Shown: positions 1-9,162, counted from the stretch's first letter. The stretch is DNA of 64,000 nt from Kitasatospora sp. GP82 (GCF_029892105.1 NZ_JARZAJ010000007.1:124001-188000), one strand, 5' to 3'. Numbers and translations: made by a program. Notes: a model not told the origin generated them from the sequence alone.

Positions 1-1
1 G

Positions 2-1945
2 CTGTCCGGGCAGCAGGCCGACCTTCCCCCGACGGCCGACTTCTACCGGTGGGCCGCAGCCTCGCCGTCGGCGTCCACCGTCGCCGGGACGGATGCGCCG
101 CGCCTTCCCGTGACCGGCGTGACCAGCGTGACCGGCGGTACCGAACCGGCAGCCATCAGCTGGGCTCTCGACGAGGGCGCGACCGCCCGGCTCGTCGGGC
201 GGTACGGACGAGGGCAGGGGCTCGAAGCGTTCCTGCTGTCGGCTTTCGCCGACGCCGTGTCGGGCTGGAGCGGCCAGTCCCGTCTTGCGGTGGAGGTCGA
301 GACCCACGGCCGCGATGTCTCGGGCGACGACGGCGAGTACCTGGACACCGTCGGCTGGTTCACGGCCGTGAAATGGGTGACCGTCGACTCCCCCGACCGG
401 ACCGGCAGCGTCGACAGCGCGGGTCGCCCTGCGGTGGCCGAGCGGGTGCGCGAGGTCGGGCGTCGCGTCGGGGAGGCGACCGAGCTGCCGATGGACACGG
501 CAGGTTCTCGCCCCGAGGTCGGGTTCAACTTCCTCGGGACGTTCCGGCTGCCCGACGAGCCGTCGCTGGGCTGGTCCGTCGCGGACGAGCAGGCCGGAAC
601 GGCCCGGTGCACGGCCGGGGATCCGCTCTACCTGCTCCGCCTCACCGCACGCATCGTCGAGGACCGGCTGGTGACCGATCTGGTGTACACGTGGCCGAAG
701 TTGTCCCACGGCAGTGCGGACGGCATCGTCGCCTCCTTCGCCCGCAGCGTGGCGGCCGCGGTCGAGGCCCCGGCCCTTCCGCACACCAGGACGCCGGCGT
801 CGACCTCCGGTCAGCTGCTGCACCCGGGGACCGGGACGCGCCCCGGCGGCGGCCGCTGGAGGGTGAGCGAACCGACGCGGGTGCTGCTCACCGGGGCCAC
901 CGGCTATCTGGGCAGGCATCTGCTCACCGAGTTCGTCGACCGGGGCGCGCACGTCACCTGCCTGGTACGCGGAGAGCGCGACGCCGACGCCGCTCGACGG
1001 CTCGACACCGGACGCGACCGGGTGGATGTGGTCGCCGGTGACATCGACCGGGAGGGCCTCGGTCTGTCCCGGGCCGGTCTCGCCCGCGCCCGCGCCGCGC
1101 ATGTCGTCGTCCACGCCGCTGCGGACGTCCGCCTGGTGGCCTCGCCCGCCGAGCTGGAGCAGACCAACCACGCTGCGGTCCAGCGGCTGCTGGGCTGGAT
1201 CGACGCCCAGGCCCCCCAGGCCCGCTTCCACCATGTTTCGACGCTCGCCGTCGCCGGCAGCGTCGACGGGCCCGCCCGCCGTTTCAGCGAGGCCGACCTG
1301 CGAATCGGCCAGAGCTTCCGCACCCCCTACGAGCGGGCGAAGTTCGGAGCCGAGGAGAGCGTCCGGTCCTGGGCGGCGTCGGGCCGTCAGTACTACATCC
1401 ACCGGAGCGGTCACATCGCCGCGCACAGCCGCACCGGTGCGTTCCAGCGCAACATCGGGGACAACCGGATCTACCAGCTCGTCCGTGGCTATGTGCTGGC
1501 CGGCGCGGCGCCGAGGCGGCCGTCGACGACCTTCGCGTTCTCCCATGTCGACACGGTGGCCGCAGGGATCGCGGCGATCGCGACGAATCCACACGCCGCG
1601 CCCGGCGTGTACCACGTCGAGACGCCCTACGAGGTACCCCATGACGAGCTCGTCGGATGGCTCGTCGACTACGGCTACCAGATCGTGCTGACCGACGACG
1701 ACACGTTCGCCCGGGCCATGGCCCGCGCCGAACAGACCCATCCGAGGGCAGCCCGGCTGGCGTCGGCCTGGTCCCAGCTGGAGGACCGCAACGTCGTCGT
1801 CGACAGCTCGTACACGACGTCCGTGCTCGGCCGCGTCGGCGTGCGCTTCGCCCCGCCGACCCCTCAGTGGTGGTCCGCCGCCCTGTCGTGGGCGGCCGGA
1901 GTCGGTTTTCTCCCGTCGCCCGTGGTCTCCGGCCGGACGGCCTGA
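2..1945 (+). CDS. NRPS C-terminal part: epimerisation-type region plus terminal thioester reductase (5' end outside window)
   Basis: The reading frame is open from base 2, so the true start lies upstream. The first ~230 codons look like the C-terminal half of a condensation-superfamily epimerisation domain, with the signatures VGWFTAVKWV and VGFNFLGTF. After a Pro/Gly/Thr-rich linker (about 770-870) comes a NAD(P)-dependent reductase domain of the terminal NRPS type: TGATGYLG Rossmann motif at 890-913 and the catalytic pair YERAK starting at 1328. Such domains release the peptidyl thioester as an aldehyde or alcohol. No carrier-protein motif lies between the two regions, so the carrier must be upstream. 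The next genes (aminotransferase, oxygenase, SDR, methyltransferase) are co-directional, which suggests a reductive release followed by transamination. The order E-like then R is unusual. The HHxxxDG half of the first domain is outside the window, so whether it is active cannot be judged. Confidence 0.85.
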   Translation: MSGQQADLPPTADFYRWAAASPSASTVAGTDAPRLPVTGVTSVTGGTEPAAISWALDEGATARLVGRYGRGQGLEAFLLSAFADAVSGWSGQSRLAVEVETHGRDVSGDDGEYLDTVGWFTAVKWVTVDSPDRTGSVDSAGRPAVAERVREVGRRVGEATELPMDTAGSRPEVGFNFLGTFRLPDEPSLGWSVADEQAGTARCTAGDPLYLLRLTARIVEDRLVTDLVYTWPKLSHGSADGIVASFARSVAAAVEAPALPHTRTPASTSGQLLHPGTGTRPGGGRWRVSEPTRVLLTGATGYLGRHLLTEFVDRGAHVTCLVRGERDADAARRLDTGRDRVDVVAGDIDREGLGLSRAGLARARAAHVVVHAAADVRLVASPAELEQTNHAAVQRLLGWIDAQAPQARFHHVSTLAVAGSVDGPARRFSEADLRIGQSFRTPYERAKFGAEESVRSWAASGRQYYIHRSGHIAAHSRTGAFQRNIGDNRIYQLVRGYVLAGAAPRRPSTTFAFSHVDTVAAGIAAIATNPHAAPGVYHVETPYEVPHDELVGWLVDYGYQIVLTDDDTFARAMARAEQTHPRAARLASAWSQLEDRNVVVDSSYTTSVLGRVGVRFAPPTPQWWSAALSWAAGVGFLPSPVVSGRTA

Positions 1946-2003
1946 CCACAGCCGTCACCGCAGTGCCATCACCGCGTATTCCACCAAACAGAGGGTAGGC
2001 CCC

Positions 2004-3260
2004 GTGTCTCAGCTGTCCCCGGTGCTCAAACAAGCCACGCCCGTCGTCGCCACCCGAGGAGAAGGGATCCACCTCTTCGACGCGGACGGCCGGCGCTACC
2101 TCGATTTCACCTCCGGGGTCGGGGTGACCAGCACGGGCCACTGCCACCCGCGGGTGGTCGAGGCGGTTCAGCGGCAGGTCGGCCGGTTGATCCACGGGCA
2201 GTACACGACCGTGCTGCACGAGCCCCTGCTGACCCTCACCGAGCGTCTCGGCGAGGTGCTGCCCGACGGCCTGGACTCGCTGTTCTATGCCGCCTCCGGC
2301 AGTGAAGCGGTGGAGGCCGCGCTGCGGCTCGCCCGGCATGCCACCGGCCGGCCGAACGCGATCGTGTTCGACGGCTCCTTCCACGGGCGCACGATGGGTG
2401 CGGCGGCCCTCACCACCGCGGGCACACGGTTCCGCGCCGGAATCGGTCCGCTGATCCCCGGCATCGCGGTGGCGCCGTTCCCCTACGCGTTCCGGCTCGG
2501 GATGAGCGAGGAGGCGGCCGTGGAGTACGCCCTGCGCGGTCTTGACCACGTGCTCGCCACCGTCAGCGCACCCGGCGAGACCGCCGCGATGTTCGTCGAG
2601 CCGGTGCTGGGCGAGGGCGGCTACGTTCCGGCCCCGGCGGGCTTCGTGGCCGGACTGCGCGAACGCGCGGACCGCCACGGGATCCTGCTGGTGCTGGACG
2701 AGGTACAGACCGGGTTCGGCCGGACCGGCAGGTTCTGGGCCCACCAGCACAACGACGATGTCGTGCCGGACGTACTGATCACGGCCAAGGGGCTGGCCAG
2801 TGGCTTCCCGCTCTCCGCGATCGCGGCGCCGACCGCGCTGATGCGGAAGGCCTGGCCGGGTTCGCAGGGCGGGACGTACGGCGGGAACGCGGTGGCGTGC
2901 GCCGCCGCACTCGCGACGCTCGACGTCATCCGCGACGAGCGCCTCGTGGAGAACGCCGCCGAGCAGGGACGGCGCCTGGTGGACGGGCTGCGGAAGGTCG
3001 CGGCCGGCGCCCCGGCCATCGCCGACGTGCGCGGCCTCGGGCTCATGGTGGGCAACGAGTTCTGCCACCCCGACGGCTCCCCCGATCCGGCCACCGCACA
3101 GCGCGCCCAGCGGGCGGCCGCCGACCTCGGTCTGCTGCTGCTGACCTGCGGGACGTACCTGAACGTCGTTCGGATGATCCCGGCACTGGTCGTCACCGCC
3201 GAGCAGATCGACGAGTCGCTGGCGCTGTGGTCGAAGGCCGTAGCCGTCACGACCGACTGA
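2004..3260 (+). CDS. Class III PLP-dependent aminotransferase
   Basis: A 418-residue fold-type I aminotransferase of the GabT/ornithine-oxo-acid family. Visible signatures are the cofactor-binding DEVQTGFGRTG (Asp232) and the Schiff-base lysine in ITAKGLASG (Lys262). Length is normal for the family. The start is GTG, preceded by a GAGGGTAGG ribosome-binding site, 58 bases after the NRPS stop. Enzymes of this class aminate aldehydes released by NRPS reductase domains; MxcL of myxochelin B biosynthesis is the known precedent. By inference this one could convert the aldehyde from the upstream reductase into a primary amine. An alternative is supply of an unusual amino-acid building block. Confidence 0.9.
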   Translation: MSQLSPVLKQATPVVATRGEGIHLFDADGRRYLDFTSGVGVTSTGHCHPRVVEAVQRQVGRLIHGQYTTVLHEPLLTLTERLGEVLPDGLDSLFYAASGSEAVEAALRLARHATGRPNAIVFDGSFHGRTMGAAALTTAGTRFRAGIGPLIPGIAVAPFPYAFRLGMSEEAAVEYALRGLDHVLATVSAPGETAAMFVEPVLGEGGYVPAPAGFVAGLRERADRHGILLVLDEVQTGFGRTGRFWAHQHNDDVVPDVLITAKGLASGFPLSAIAAPTALMRKAWPGSQGGTYGGNAVACAAALATLDVIRDERLVENAAEQGRRLVDGLRKVAAGAPAIADVRGLGLMVGNEFCHPDGSPDPATAQRAQRAAADLGLLLLTCGTYLNVVRMIPALVVTAEQIDESLALWSKAVAVTTD

Positions 3261-3297
3261 GTACCTGGTACCGATGATGAAGGGAGCAATCCACGAC

Positions 3298-4158
3298 ATG
3301 TCCGATGACACGGTGACCGAGATCGGCTGGAGCAGCACGGATCTGGCGTCTCGACGTGCGCTCTGGTCGATGTCGCTCAGCGACGGCGACAAGAAGCTCT
3401 TGTGGGCGGACGCGCAGGCCGGGCGGTGGCACCGGGCCGACAGGGTGCGCGAGATGCTGCGCACCTTCGTGCTCGGCAGCACCCGGTCGGCGGGTTTCGC
3501 GCACGTGGGCAACCTGATGGATCCGGCCGCGCCCGAGGACGACATCGTGGCCGGACTGTCGTTCGTGCTGCGGGAGTTCGGGGAGATCGTCGTCCAGAAC
3601 GCCCAGGGCGACCTGACCCAGGTGCTCCGTGACCGCGACGGTGACGGGGCGACCGAGCTCGGGTTCCACTGCGACACCTGCGACCTGCTCGTCCTGCTCT
3701 GCCTCCAGCCCGCCGTACGGGGTGGGGGAGACACCAAACTGGCAAGCGCACGGAACGTCCACGACATCATCGAGCGAGAGCGGCCGGATGTCCTCACCAC
3801 GCTCCGCGAGGAGTGGACCTTCGACCGGACCGGCCGCGCCGGCGAGCAGATCGTCGTCGCCCCGATCTTCTCCACCGGACAGGACGGGACGGTGAGCTGC
3901 TACTACCAGCCCCGCACGGTGCGGACGTCTCCCGAGAAGGGCGGCCCGCCGCTGAGCGCACGCCAGTGGGAGGCCCTCGGTGTCCTCGACGAGGTCCTCT
4001 ACCGGCCGGAGATCGCCTTCGGCCTGTCCATGGCGGCGGGCGATCTGCTGATCATCCGCAACAGCCGGGTGCTGCACGGGCGTTCGCCCTACGTCGACGA
4101 ACCGGGACCCGGATCCCGCCGCATGCTCAGGGTGTGGATGAACACGGAGGTCCTGTGA
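3298..4158 (+). CDS. TauD/TfdA-type Fe(II)/2-oxoglutarate-dependent oxygenase
   Basis: A 286-residue non-haem iron oxygenase. The facial triad is visible: HCD gives His124 and Asp126, and the distal His260 lies in VLHGRSPY. Arg278 in RRMLRVWM is the expected 2-oxoglutarate carboxylate ligand. In biosynthetic clusters this family hydroxylates or desaturates free or carrier-bound amino acids. The chosen ATG has GGGAG about 11 bases upstream; an ATG at 3274 is possible but lacks a ribosome-binding site. The stop codon overlaps the GTG start of the next gene, so the two are translationally coupled. The substrate cannot be read from sequence. Confidence 0.88.
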   Translation: MSDDTVTEIGWSSTDLASRRALWSMSLSDGDKKLLWADAQAGRWHRADRVREMLRTFVLGSTRSAGFAHVGNLMDPAAPEDDIVAGLSFVLREFGEIVVQNAQGDLTQVLRDRDGDGATELGFHCDTCDLLVLLCLQPAVRGGGDTKLASARNVHDIIERERPDVLTTLREEWTFDRTGRAGEQIVVAPIFSTGQDGTVSCYYQPRTVRTSPEKGGPPLSARQWEALGVLDEVLYRPEIAFGLSMAAGDLLIIRNSRVLHGRSPYVDEPGPGSRRMLRVWMNTEVL

Positions 4159-4922
4159 CTGCCGGCGCGGAGGGAAACGGCAAGGTCGCCATCGTCACCG
4201 GTGGCGGCAGCGGAATCGGCAGGGCCAGTGCGCTCGCTCTGCTCGAAGCCGGATGGTCGGTCGCACTGGCCGGCCGGCGCAAGGAAGCGCTCGAGGAGAC
4301 CGTCGGACTCGCGGGAGCCGACCCGCACCGGATGACCGCCGTCCCGACCGACATCAGGAACCCCGACGAGGTCGCAGCCCTGTTCAGGAGCGTGAGCCAA
4401 CTCTTCGGCCGGGTGGACCTGTTGTTCAACAACGCGGGCGCGGCCACCCTGCGGAGGCCGATCGCGGACGTACCGTTCGAGGACTGGACCCGGGTGATGG
4501 ACACCACCGTCACCGGCACCTTCCTCTGCGCGCAGGAGGCCTTCCGCACGATGCGGTCGCAGTCACCGATGGGCGGGCGCATCATCAACAACGGTGCCCC
4601 GTCGGCGCATTCGCCACGGCCGAACTCCATCGCCTACACCACGGCCAAGCATGCCGTTCTCGGACTGACCCGAGCGCTGTCGCTGGACGGACGGCAGTAC
4701 GGCATCGCCTGCGGGCAGATCGACGTCGGCAACGTGGCTCCGGTGGACGGGAGCCCGCAACCACCCGCCATGCAGGCCGACGGGACCATGGCCGTGGAGG
4801 CGACGATTCCCGTGGCGCGCTTCACCGAAGCGCTGCTGCTGATGGCGTCGATGCCGCTGGACACCAACGTGCAGTTCCTCACCGTGCTGCCGACGACGAT
4901 GCCGTTCATCGGGAGGGGCTGA
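4155..4922 (+). CDS. Short-chain dehydrogenase/reductase (classical SDR)
   Basis: 255 residues. The Rossmann motif TGGGSGIG is at residues 15-22, NNAG near residue 92, and the catalytic Tyr161-x3-Lys165 lies in YTTAKHAV. These are the features of classical NAD(P)(H) oxidoreductases. The GTG start overlaps the oxygenase stop codon (GTGA), showing tight coupling in the cluster operon. A role in oxidising or reducing a hydroxyl installed by the preceding oxygenase, or in handling the released aldehyde, is inference. An insert around residues 205-220 (SPQPPAMQADG) is typical of the substrate-binding loop. Confidence 0.9.
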   Translation: MTAGAEGNGKVAIVTGGGSGIGRASALALLEAGWSVALAGRRKEALEETVGLAGADPHRMTAVPTDIRNPDEVAALFRSVSQLFGRVDLLFNNAGAATLRRPIADVPFEDWTRVMDTTVTGTFLCAQEAFRTMRSQSPMGGRIINNGAPSAHSPRPNSIAYTTAKHAVLGLTRALSLDGRQYGIACGQIDVGNVAPVDGSPQPPAMQADGTMAVEATIPVARFTEALLLMASMPLDTNVQFLTVLPTTMPFIGRG

Positions 4923-4926
4923 GAGC

Positions 4927-5697
4927 ATGCTCGTCAGCGCCCGATCCTTCGACGAGTACCGAGCGATGTTCGCACTGTCGGACCACGACCTCTCCCTGCG
5001 TGTACTGGACTGCCCGGGCGGGGCGGCGAGCTTCGTGGCACTGGCCGGGGCGCGCGGTACGGACGCCGTCGCCGTCGACCCCCAGTACGGTCGGGACCGG
5101 GACAGGCTGGGCACGTTGGTGCTGCGCGAGATCGAACACAAGCACGCGTTCCTCGTGGAGAACGAGTCGAGTTTCGTCTGGACGTGGTTCGGCGGCGTCG
5201 AGCGCTACACCCGGCTGCGCGCCCAGGCCGCGCGCACCTTCGCCGCCGATCTCGCCGCACGCCCGGACCGCTACGTCGCGGGCTCCCTGCCCGACCTGCC
5301 CTTCGCCGATCGCTCCTTCGACCTCGTGCTCAGCTCCCACCTGCTGTTCTCCTACGGGGCGCAGCTCGACGCGGCCTTCCACCTGAGCGCCCTGCTCGAA
5401 ATGGCGCGCGTGGCCCGCCGGCAGGTCCGGCTGTTCCCGGTGCTGCTGCACACCAGCGACGAGCGGTACGGCCCGCTGGAGCGCATCCGGGAGGAGTTGG
5501 CCGGCTACGGCATCCCGACCCGGCTGGAGCGGGTCGACTACGAGTTCCAGCGCGGGGGCAACGAGGCGCTCGTCCTCGACTGCAGCGACCACGGTGCGTT
5601 GCCGAGGGCGAATCCCGTCGGCCGGCCTGCGGCCGGCAGCACCGATCCGGTGCGCTGGAGACATCTCGGTGCGGGCTTGGCGCGGCCCTCCCCCTGA
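4927..5697 (+). CDS. Class I SAM-dependent methyltransferase-like protein
   Basis: A 256-residue protein with a Rossmann-like motif I (VLDCPGGAASF, residues ~26-36), an acidic strand after it (AVAVDPQYG) and a motif IV-like FDLVLSSHLLF. These indicate a SAM-methyltransferase fold, although DCPGG replaces the usual DxGxG. It starts four bases after the SDR stop and is the last gene of the operon before a convergent terminator. A tailoring methylation is the simplest role. A non-methylating SAM-fold protein is possible because the region between motif I and motif IV is longer than usual. Confidence 0.7.
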   Translation: MLVSARSFDEYRAMFALSDHDLSLRVLDCPGGAASFVALAGARGTDAVAVDPQYGRDRDRLGTLVLREIEHKHAFLVENESSFVWTWFGGVERYTRLRAQAARTFAADLAARPDRYVAGSLPDLPFADRSFDLVLSSHLLFSYGAQLDAAFHLSALLEMARVARRQVRLFPVLLHTSDERYGPLERIREELAGYGIPTRLERVDYEFQRGGNEALVLDCSDHGALPRANPVGRPAAGSTDPVRWRHLGAGLARPSP

Positions 5698-5706
5698 GCA
5701 GTGGTG

Positions 5707-5760
5707 CGCCGGCTGCTGCCCCACCGTGCCCGTGAGGTCTCAGTGGGGCAGCAGCCGGCG
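5707..5760. terminator. Bidirectional terminator between convergent genes
   Basis: A perfect 17-bp inverted repeat (CGCCGGCTGCTGCCCCA at 5707-5723, its complement at 5744-5760) with a 20-base loop. The right arm includes the last codons of the DUF3040 gene on the minus strand. It closes the biosynthetic operon and the convergent gene. Confidence 0.8.
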
Positions 5761-6048
5761 GCCGACCAGCCCGACGAGGGCGATCAGGGTGGCCAGCCAG
5801 AACAGGCCGAAGAGAGCCAGCACCGGGACGGAGTCGACCTGGACCGCGACGGTCATCAGCCCGAGCGAGCAGGCGGTCAGGAACACCGCGGTGGAGCCGG
5901 TGACGGAGCACACCTGCAGCCACAGACGCCACAGCCGACCGAGGGTCATGGTGCTCAGCCTCCGGTCGAGCCCGGTGTCGGCCTTGAGATCCGCCTCGAT
6001 GGCTGCCAGGATCTGTCGCTCTCGCCGGGACAGCGCAGGACCATCCAT
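5740..6048 (-). CDS. DUF3040-like small membrane protein
   Basis: 102 residues. The N-terminal part (SRRERQILAAIEADL) matches the DUF3040 pattern of actinobacterial proteins, followed by two hydrophobic segments (about residues 48-70 and 76-97). The start is set by GGAGG seven bases before ATG; longer in-frame extensions have no such site. Convergent with the biosynthetic operon. Function unknown. Confidence 0.75.
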   Translation of the reverse strand: MDGPALSRRERQILAAIEADLKADTGLDRRLSTMTLGRLWRLWLQVCSVTGSTAVFLTACSLGLMTVAVQVDSVPVLALFGLFWLATLIALVGLVGRRLLPH

Positions 6049-6341
6049 CGTCGCCACCTCCTCGGTCCACGGTGGCGGGACTCCACCTCGCGGTTGCCCG
6101 AAGTCCGCACGTTCTAACATCGGCCGCGTCCTCAATCGGCCGCGCTGCGGGCGGTTCGGCTCCTGCGGGAGTCCTCCCCGCCCACCCGTGTGACGCGGTG
6201 CGGTTTCGGCCGCCGTGGTCGGGACATACGTTCCTCCGTGACGGCGGGCGGCAGCGGGGAGCCCGGGTCCGTACCCGTGAGCGCGCGCGTGCACAGGTGC
6301 ACACCGCGACGAGAGCAGCGATGGCACGAGGAGGCAGGCCC

Positions 6342-6878
6342 ATGACCGACAGCCTGGTGCTGGACGTGGAGCGAATCCGCAAGGAGGCCCGGCAGACCAT
6401 GGCCGCGGGCCCGGTCACCGGCGCGTACGGGCTGGACACCGAGCGAGTGGTGAGCGTCCTCAATGACGTGGTGACGACCGAAGTGGTCGGCTGGCTGCGC
6501 TACACCCGACACGCGATCAAGGCGCGCGGAGATGCCGGCACGCAGGTCAGCGAGCTTTTCACGGCCCACGCCGACAAGGCGATGGAGCACGCGACGGCCG
6601 TCGCGGAACGGATCGCCCAGCTCGGCGGCCGACCGAACTTCGCCCCCTCGACCCTGGCGCAGCGCGCGCACACCACCTACGCGGCCCCCGAGGGCGCCGC
6701 ACTCACGGCCCTGCTGGAGCAGAACCTGGTCGCCGCAAGGACCGTCATCGCCACCTACCTGGAGATCGCCCGCTGGCTCGGCGACCGCGATCCGACCACC
6801 CGCACCCTGATCGAGTCCCTCGCCAGGGACGAGCAGCAGAACGTCGACGCGCTGACCGCCCTGCTGAGGAACAGCTGA
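6342..6878 (+). CDS. Ferritin-like (Dps/bacterioferritin-fold) protein
   Basis: 178 residues, all-helical, with carboxylate/His motifs of the ferritin-like superfamily: an E..W..YTRH segment (residues ~40-53) and HADKAMEHA further on, which could form a di-iron site, plus a second Glu-rich half with an RDEQQNVDAL terminus. Start chosen at the second ATG because GAGGAGG lies just upstream; the ATG at 6321 would place the ribosome-binding site inside the gene. Likely iron storage or oxidative-stress protection. Monocistronic. Confidence 0.8.
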   Translation: MTDSLVLDVERIRKEARQTMAAGPVTGAYGLDTERVVSVLNDVVTTEVVGWLRYTRHAIKARGDAGTQVSELFTAHADKAMEHATAVAERIAQLGGRPNFAPSTLAQRAHTTYAAPEGAALTALLEQNLVAARTVIATYLEIARWLGDRDPTTRTLIESLARDEQQNVDALTALLRNS

Positions 6879-7055
6879 CCCGCCCCGAGCCGCGCGGTGC
6901 GGCCGGCGATGCGCCTTGCGGGTGCTCATCCGGCCGCCGAGAGCCGTCCGATGCCGCCTTCTGGAGCTGCTGCGGTGGTGTCGGGCGAAGCTTGGAGACC
7001 TTGGGTGGCACCGTGGGGTCGGACCGGCACTCGCCGACGGCTTCCGAGGAGAACC

Positions 7056-7781
7056 GTGCACCTGTCCCCCGCGCTCACCGGGCCGCACCGCTGGTCCGGG
7101 CATCGGCGCACGCTGTGGGCCGCACTGCTGCTGACCCTGGCTTCGGTGGTCTACAACGACTGGCTTCTGGAGTTCCTCCTGCCGACGGGCCTGGATCCCC
7201 GGCACTCCTACGTGAGTGAGCTCTATGCGGCCGACCAGCCCTTCCGCCAGCTGTTCAGCTGGATCGAGGTCGCCTCGGCCGTGCTCGTGACGGCGGGAGC
7301 GCTACTGGCACGCGGCTCGGCCCCGGGCCGCCTGGCCGCTGCCGGATGGTGGTCCCTGGTGGGCTTCGGTACGTTCTCCGTGGCCGATGTGGTCCTGCCG
7401 ATACGGTGTGCGGCATCGGTGGAGCGCGCCTGCGAGGCCGTGAATCCCTGGCACACCACCACCAGCGCGCTGGTCCATTTCGCGCTCTTCGCCTCCATGG
7501 CGCTGCTCATCGTCTCGGCCGACATCGAGCGCCCCCGGCTGCCGTTGATCCGCCGCTGGGGCCCCTGGGTACTGCCTTCCGCGCTGGTGACCGCGGTGGC
7601 CACGGTCGGCCCGCTGTTCGGCCGGCCCGGCTGGCACGGCGTACCGCAGCGGGCGCATCTGGTTCTCGTGGGGGTGTGGTTCGCCCTCCTGGCCGCAGCG
7701 CTGGCCAAGTCCGTGGTCGATCGCGGTGTGCCTGCAGACGCGCCTACGGATGTACCTGCCGATGCACCGGAGGCCGCTTGA
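7056..7781 (+). CDS. DUF998 family integral membrane protein
   Basis: 241 residues with about six hydrophobic segments (LWAALLLTLASVVY, VLVTAGALLA, WWSLVGFGTFSVADVVLP, ALVHFALFASMALLIV, LPSALVTAVATV, LVLVGVWFALLAAAL). The HSYVSELYA motif after the first segment is typical of DUF998. GTG start with GAGGAG upstream. The tail is a Pro/Ala/Asp-rich repeat (VPADAPTDVPADAPEAA). Function unknown. Confidence 0.8.
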   Translation: MHLSPALTGPHRWSGHRRTLWAALLLTLASVVYNDWLLEFLLPTGLDPRHSYVSELYAADQPFRQLFSWIEVASAVLVTAGALLARGSAPGRLAAAGWWSLVGFGTFSVADVVLPIRCAASVERACEAVNPWHTTTSALVHFALFASMALLIVSADIERPRLPLIRRWGPWVLPSALVTAVATVGPLFGRPGWHGVPQRAHLVLVGVWFALLAAALAKSVVDRGVPADAPTDVPADAPEAA

Positions 7782-7932
7782 GGGACCGTCAACTGCACGG
7801 CGCGGCAGCCGATCTGTCGGCCGTTCGCGGCGGCATCCAGGCGGCATCGAGGCCATTGGCTCATGCGGGTGACTGTCCGAGTGCGGGACACGGCCTTTCC
7901 GGTGCCGTGGCGCCTGTACGGGAAGAAGGGGA

Positions 7933-9162
7933 ATGCCTGGCGAACGTGGTGCGGTGACCGAGGCCGTGAAGCGCCGTCTCAGGGAGCCCGTCGTCGTACT
8001 GACGGTGCGGGCGACGGTGGCGGCAACACTCTCCTACGCCGTCGCGGTGCATCTGAGCAGTGAACCGGCGCCCCTGACCGCACCTCTCACCGCCCTGCTG
8101 GTCGTCCAGGTGACCCTGTACTCCACGCTGACCACCGGCATCCGCAGGGTGAACTCCGTCGTGGTCGGGGTGCTGATCGCCATCGGGTTCAGTTCGGTGG
8201 TGGGCCTGACCTGGTGGAGTCTGGGGCTGATCATCCTCGCGTCCCTGACCATCGGGCATTTCGTGCGCGTCGACGAGTTCGTGAACGAGGTCGCGATCAG
8301 CGCCATGCTGGTGCTCGGGGTGACCCGGCTGGCCTCACAGGCGTGGGACCGGGTGCTGGAGACCCTGATCGGGGCCGGGGTGGGTCTGCTCTTCAACTTC
8401 CTGTTCGCCCCGCCGGTGTGGGTGGACACGGCCGGCGAGTCCATCGAGGACCTCGCCCGCCGTGCCCGGCATCTCCTGGTGCGCATCGCGGAGGAGCTCG
8501 GTGGTCCGACACCGGTCGAACGCGCCGCCGCCCGTCTCCACGAGGCCCGCCGTCTCGACCAGGCCATCGCCGATGTCGACGCCGCGCTCCGGCAGGCGGA
8601 GGACAGCCTCAGGCTGAACCCGAGAATCAGGGAGGGCCTGCTCTCCCGGCTGGTGCTGCGGACCGGCCTGGACACGCTGGAGATCTGCGTGGTCGTGGTG
8701 CGCGTGCTGGCCCGCTCGCTCACCGACCTGGCCAAACGACGGGACAAGGACGAACAGCTCTTCCCGCCGGACGTGGCGCTCGCGCTGGAGGAGCTGCTCA
8801 CGCATATCGGCGGGGCTCTGGTCAGTTTCGCCGTCCTGGTGACAACGCAGGTCAGCCGCAATGCCGAGGAGGCCGAGGGGCGCCTGACCGCGGAACTCAC
8901 CGCTGCCTGGGCCAGCCGTGAGAACGTCGCCCACATGCTGCTTCGGCGCGTCCAGCAGCATCCCGAGGCATGGCAGTTGCACGGCTCACTACTGGCCGAG
9001 ATCGACCGGATCCTGGACGAACTGGACCTGCAGCACCGCTCCCGACGCCTGATGGAGGAACTGGACCGGGCTTCCGTGGCGAACCGCGAGAGGTTCACCT
9101 CGCTCGGCAGGCTCCGGCGCTTCGCCCGCGGCGAGCACCTGCGCCGCCGGCGCGAGGCGTGA
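7933..9162 (+). CDS. FUSC-like / aromatic acid exporter family membrane protein
   Basis: 409 residues. The N-terminal ~150 residues hold about five membrane segments (ATVAATLSYAVAV, LTAPLTALLVVQVTLYS, VNSVVVGVLIAIGFSSVVGL, GLIILASLTIGHF, GAGVGLLFNFLFAPPVWV), followed by a long cytoplasmic helical region of ~250 residues. This half-size FUSC/DUF939 layout is seen in aromatic-acid or fusaric-acid-type exporters. ATG start with GAAGGGG upstream. The substrate is unknown. Confidence 0.8.
   Translation: MPGERGAVTEAVKRRLREPVVVLTVRATVAATLSYAVAVHLSSEPAPLTAPLTALLVVQVTLYSTLTTGIRRVNSVVVGVLIAIGFSSVVGLTWWSLGLIILASLTIGHFVRVDEFVNEVAISAMLVLGVTRLASQAWDRVLETLIGAGVGLLFNFLFAPPVWVDTAGESIEDLARRARHLLVRIAEELGGPTPVERAAARLHEARRLDQAIADVDAALRQAEDSLRLNPRIREGLLSRLVLRTGLDTLEICVVVVRVLARSLTDLAKRRDKDEQLFPPDVALALEELLTHIGGALVSFAVLVTTQVSRNAEEAEGRLTAELTAAWASRENVAHMLLRRVQQHPEAWQLHGSLLAEIDRILDELDLQHRSRRLMEELDRASVANRERFTSLGRLRRFARGEHLRRRREA

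Noticed and set aside
1284..3875. Long minus-strand open frames opposite the biosynthetic genes
   Set aside because: High GC keeps the complement open; the translations are Arg/Ser/Pro-rich with no domains, while the plus strand carries clear enzyme motifs.
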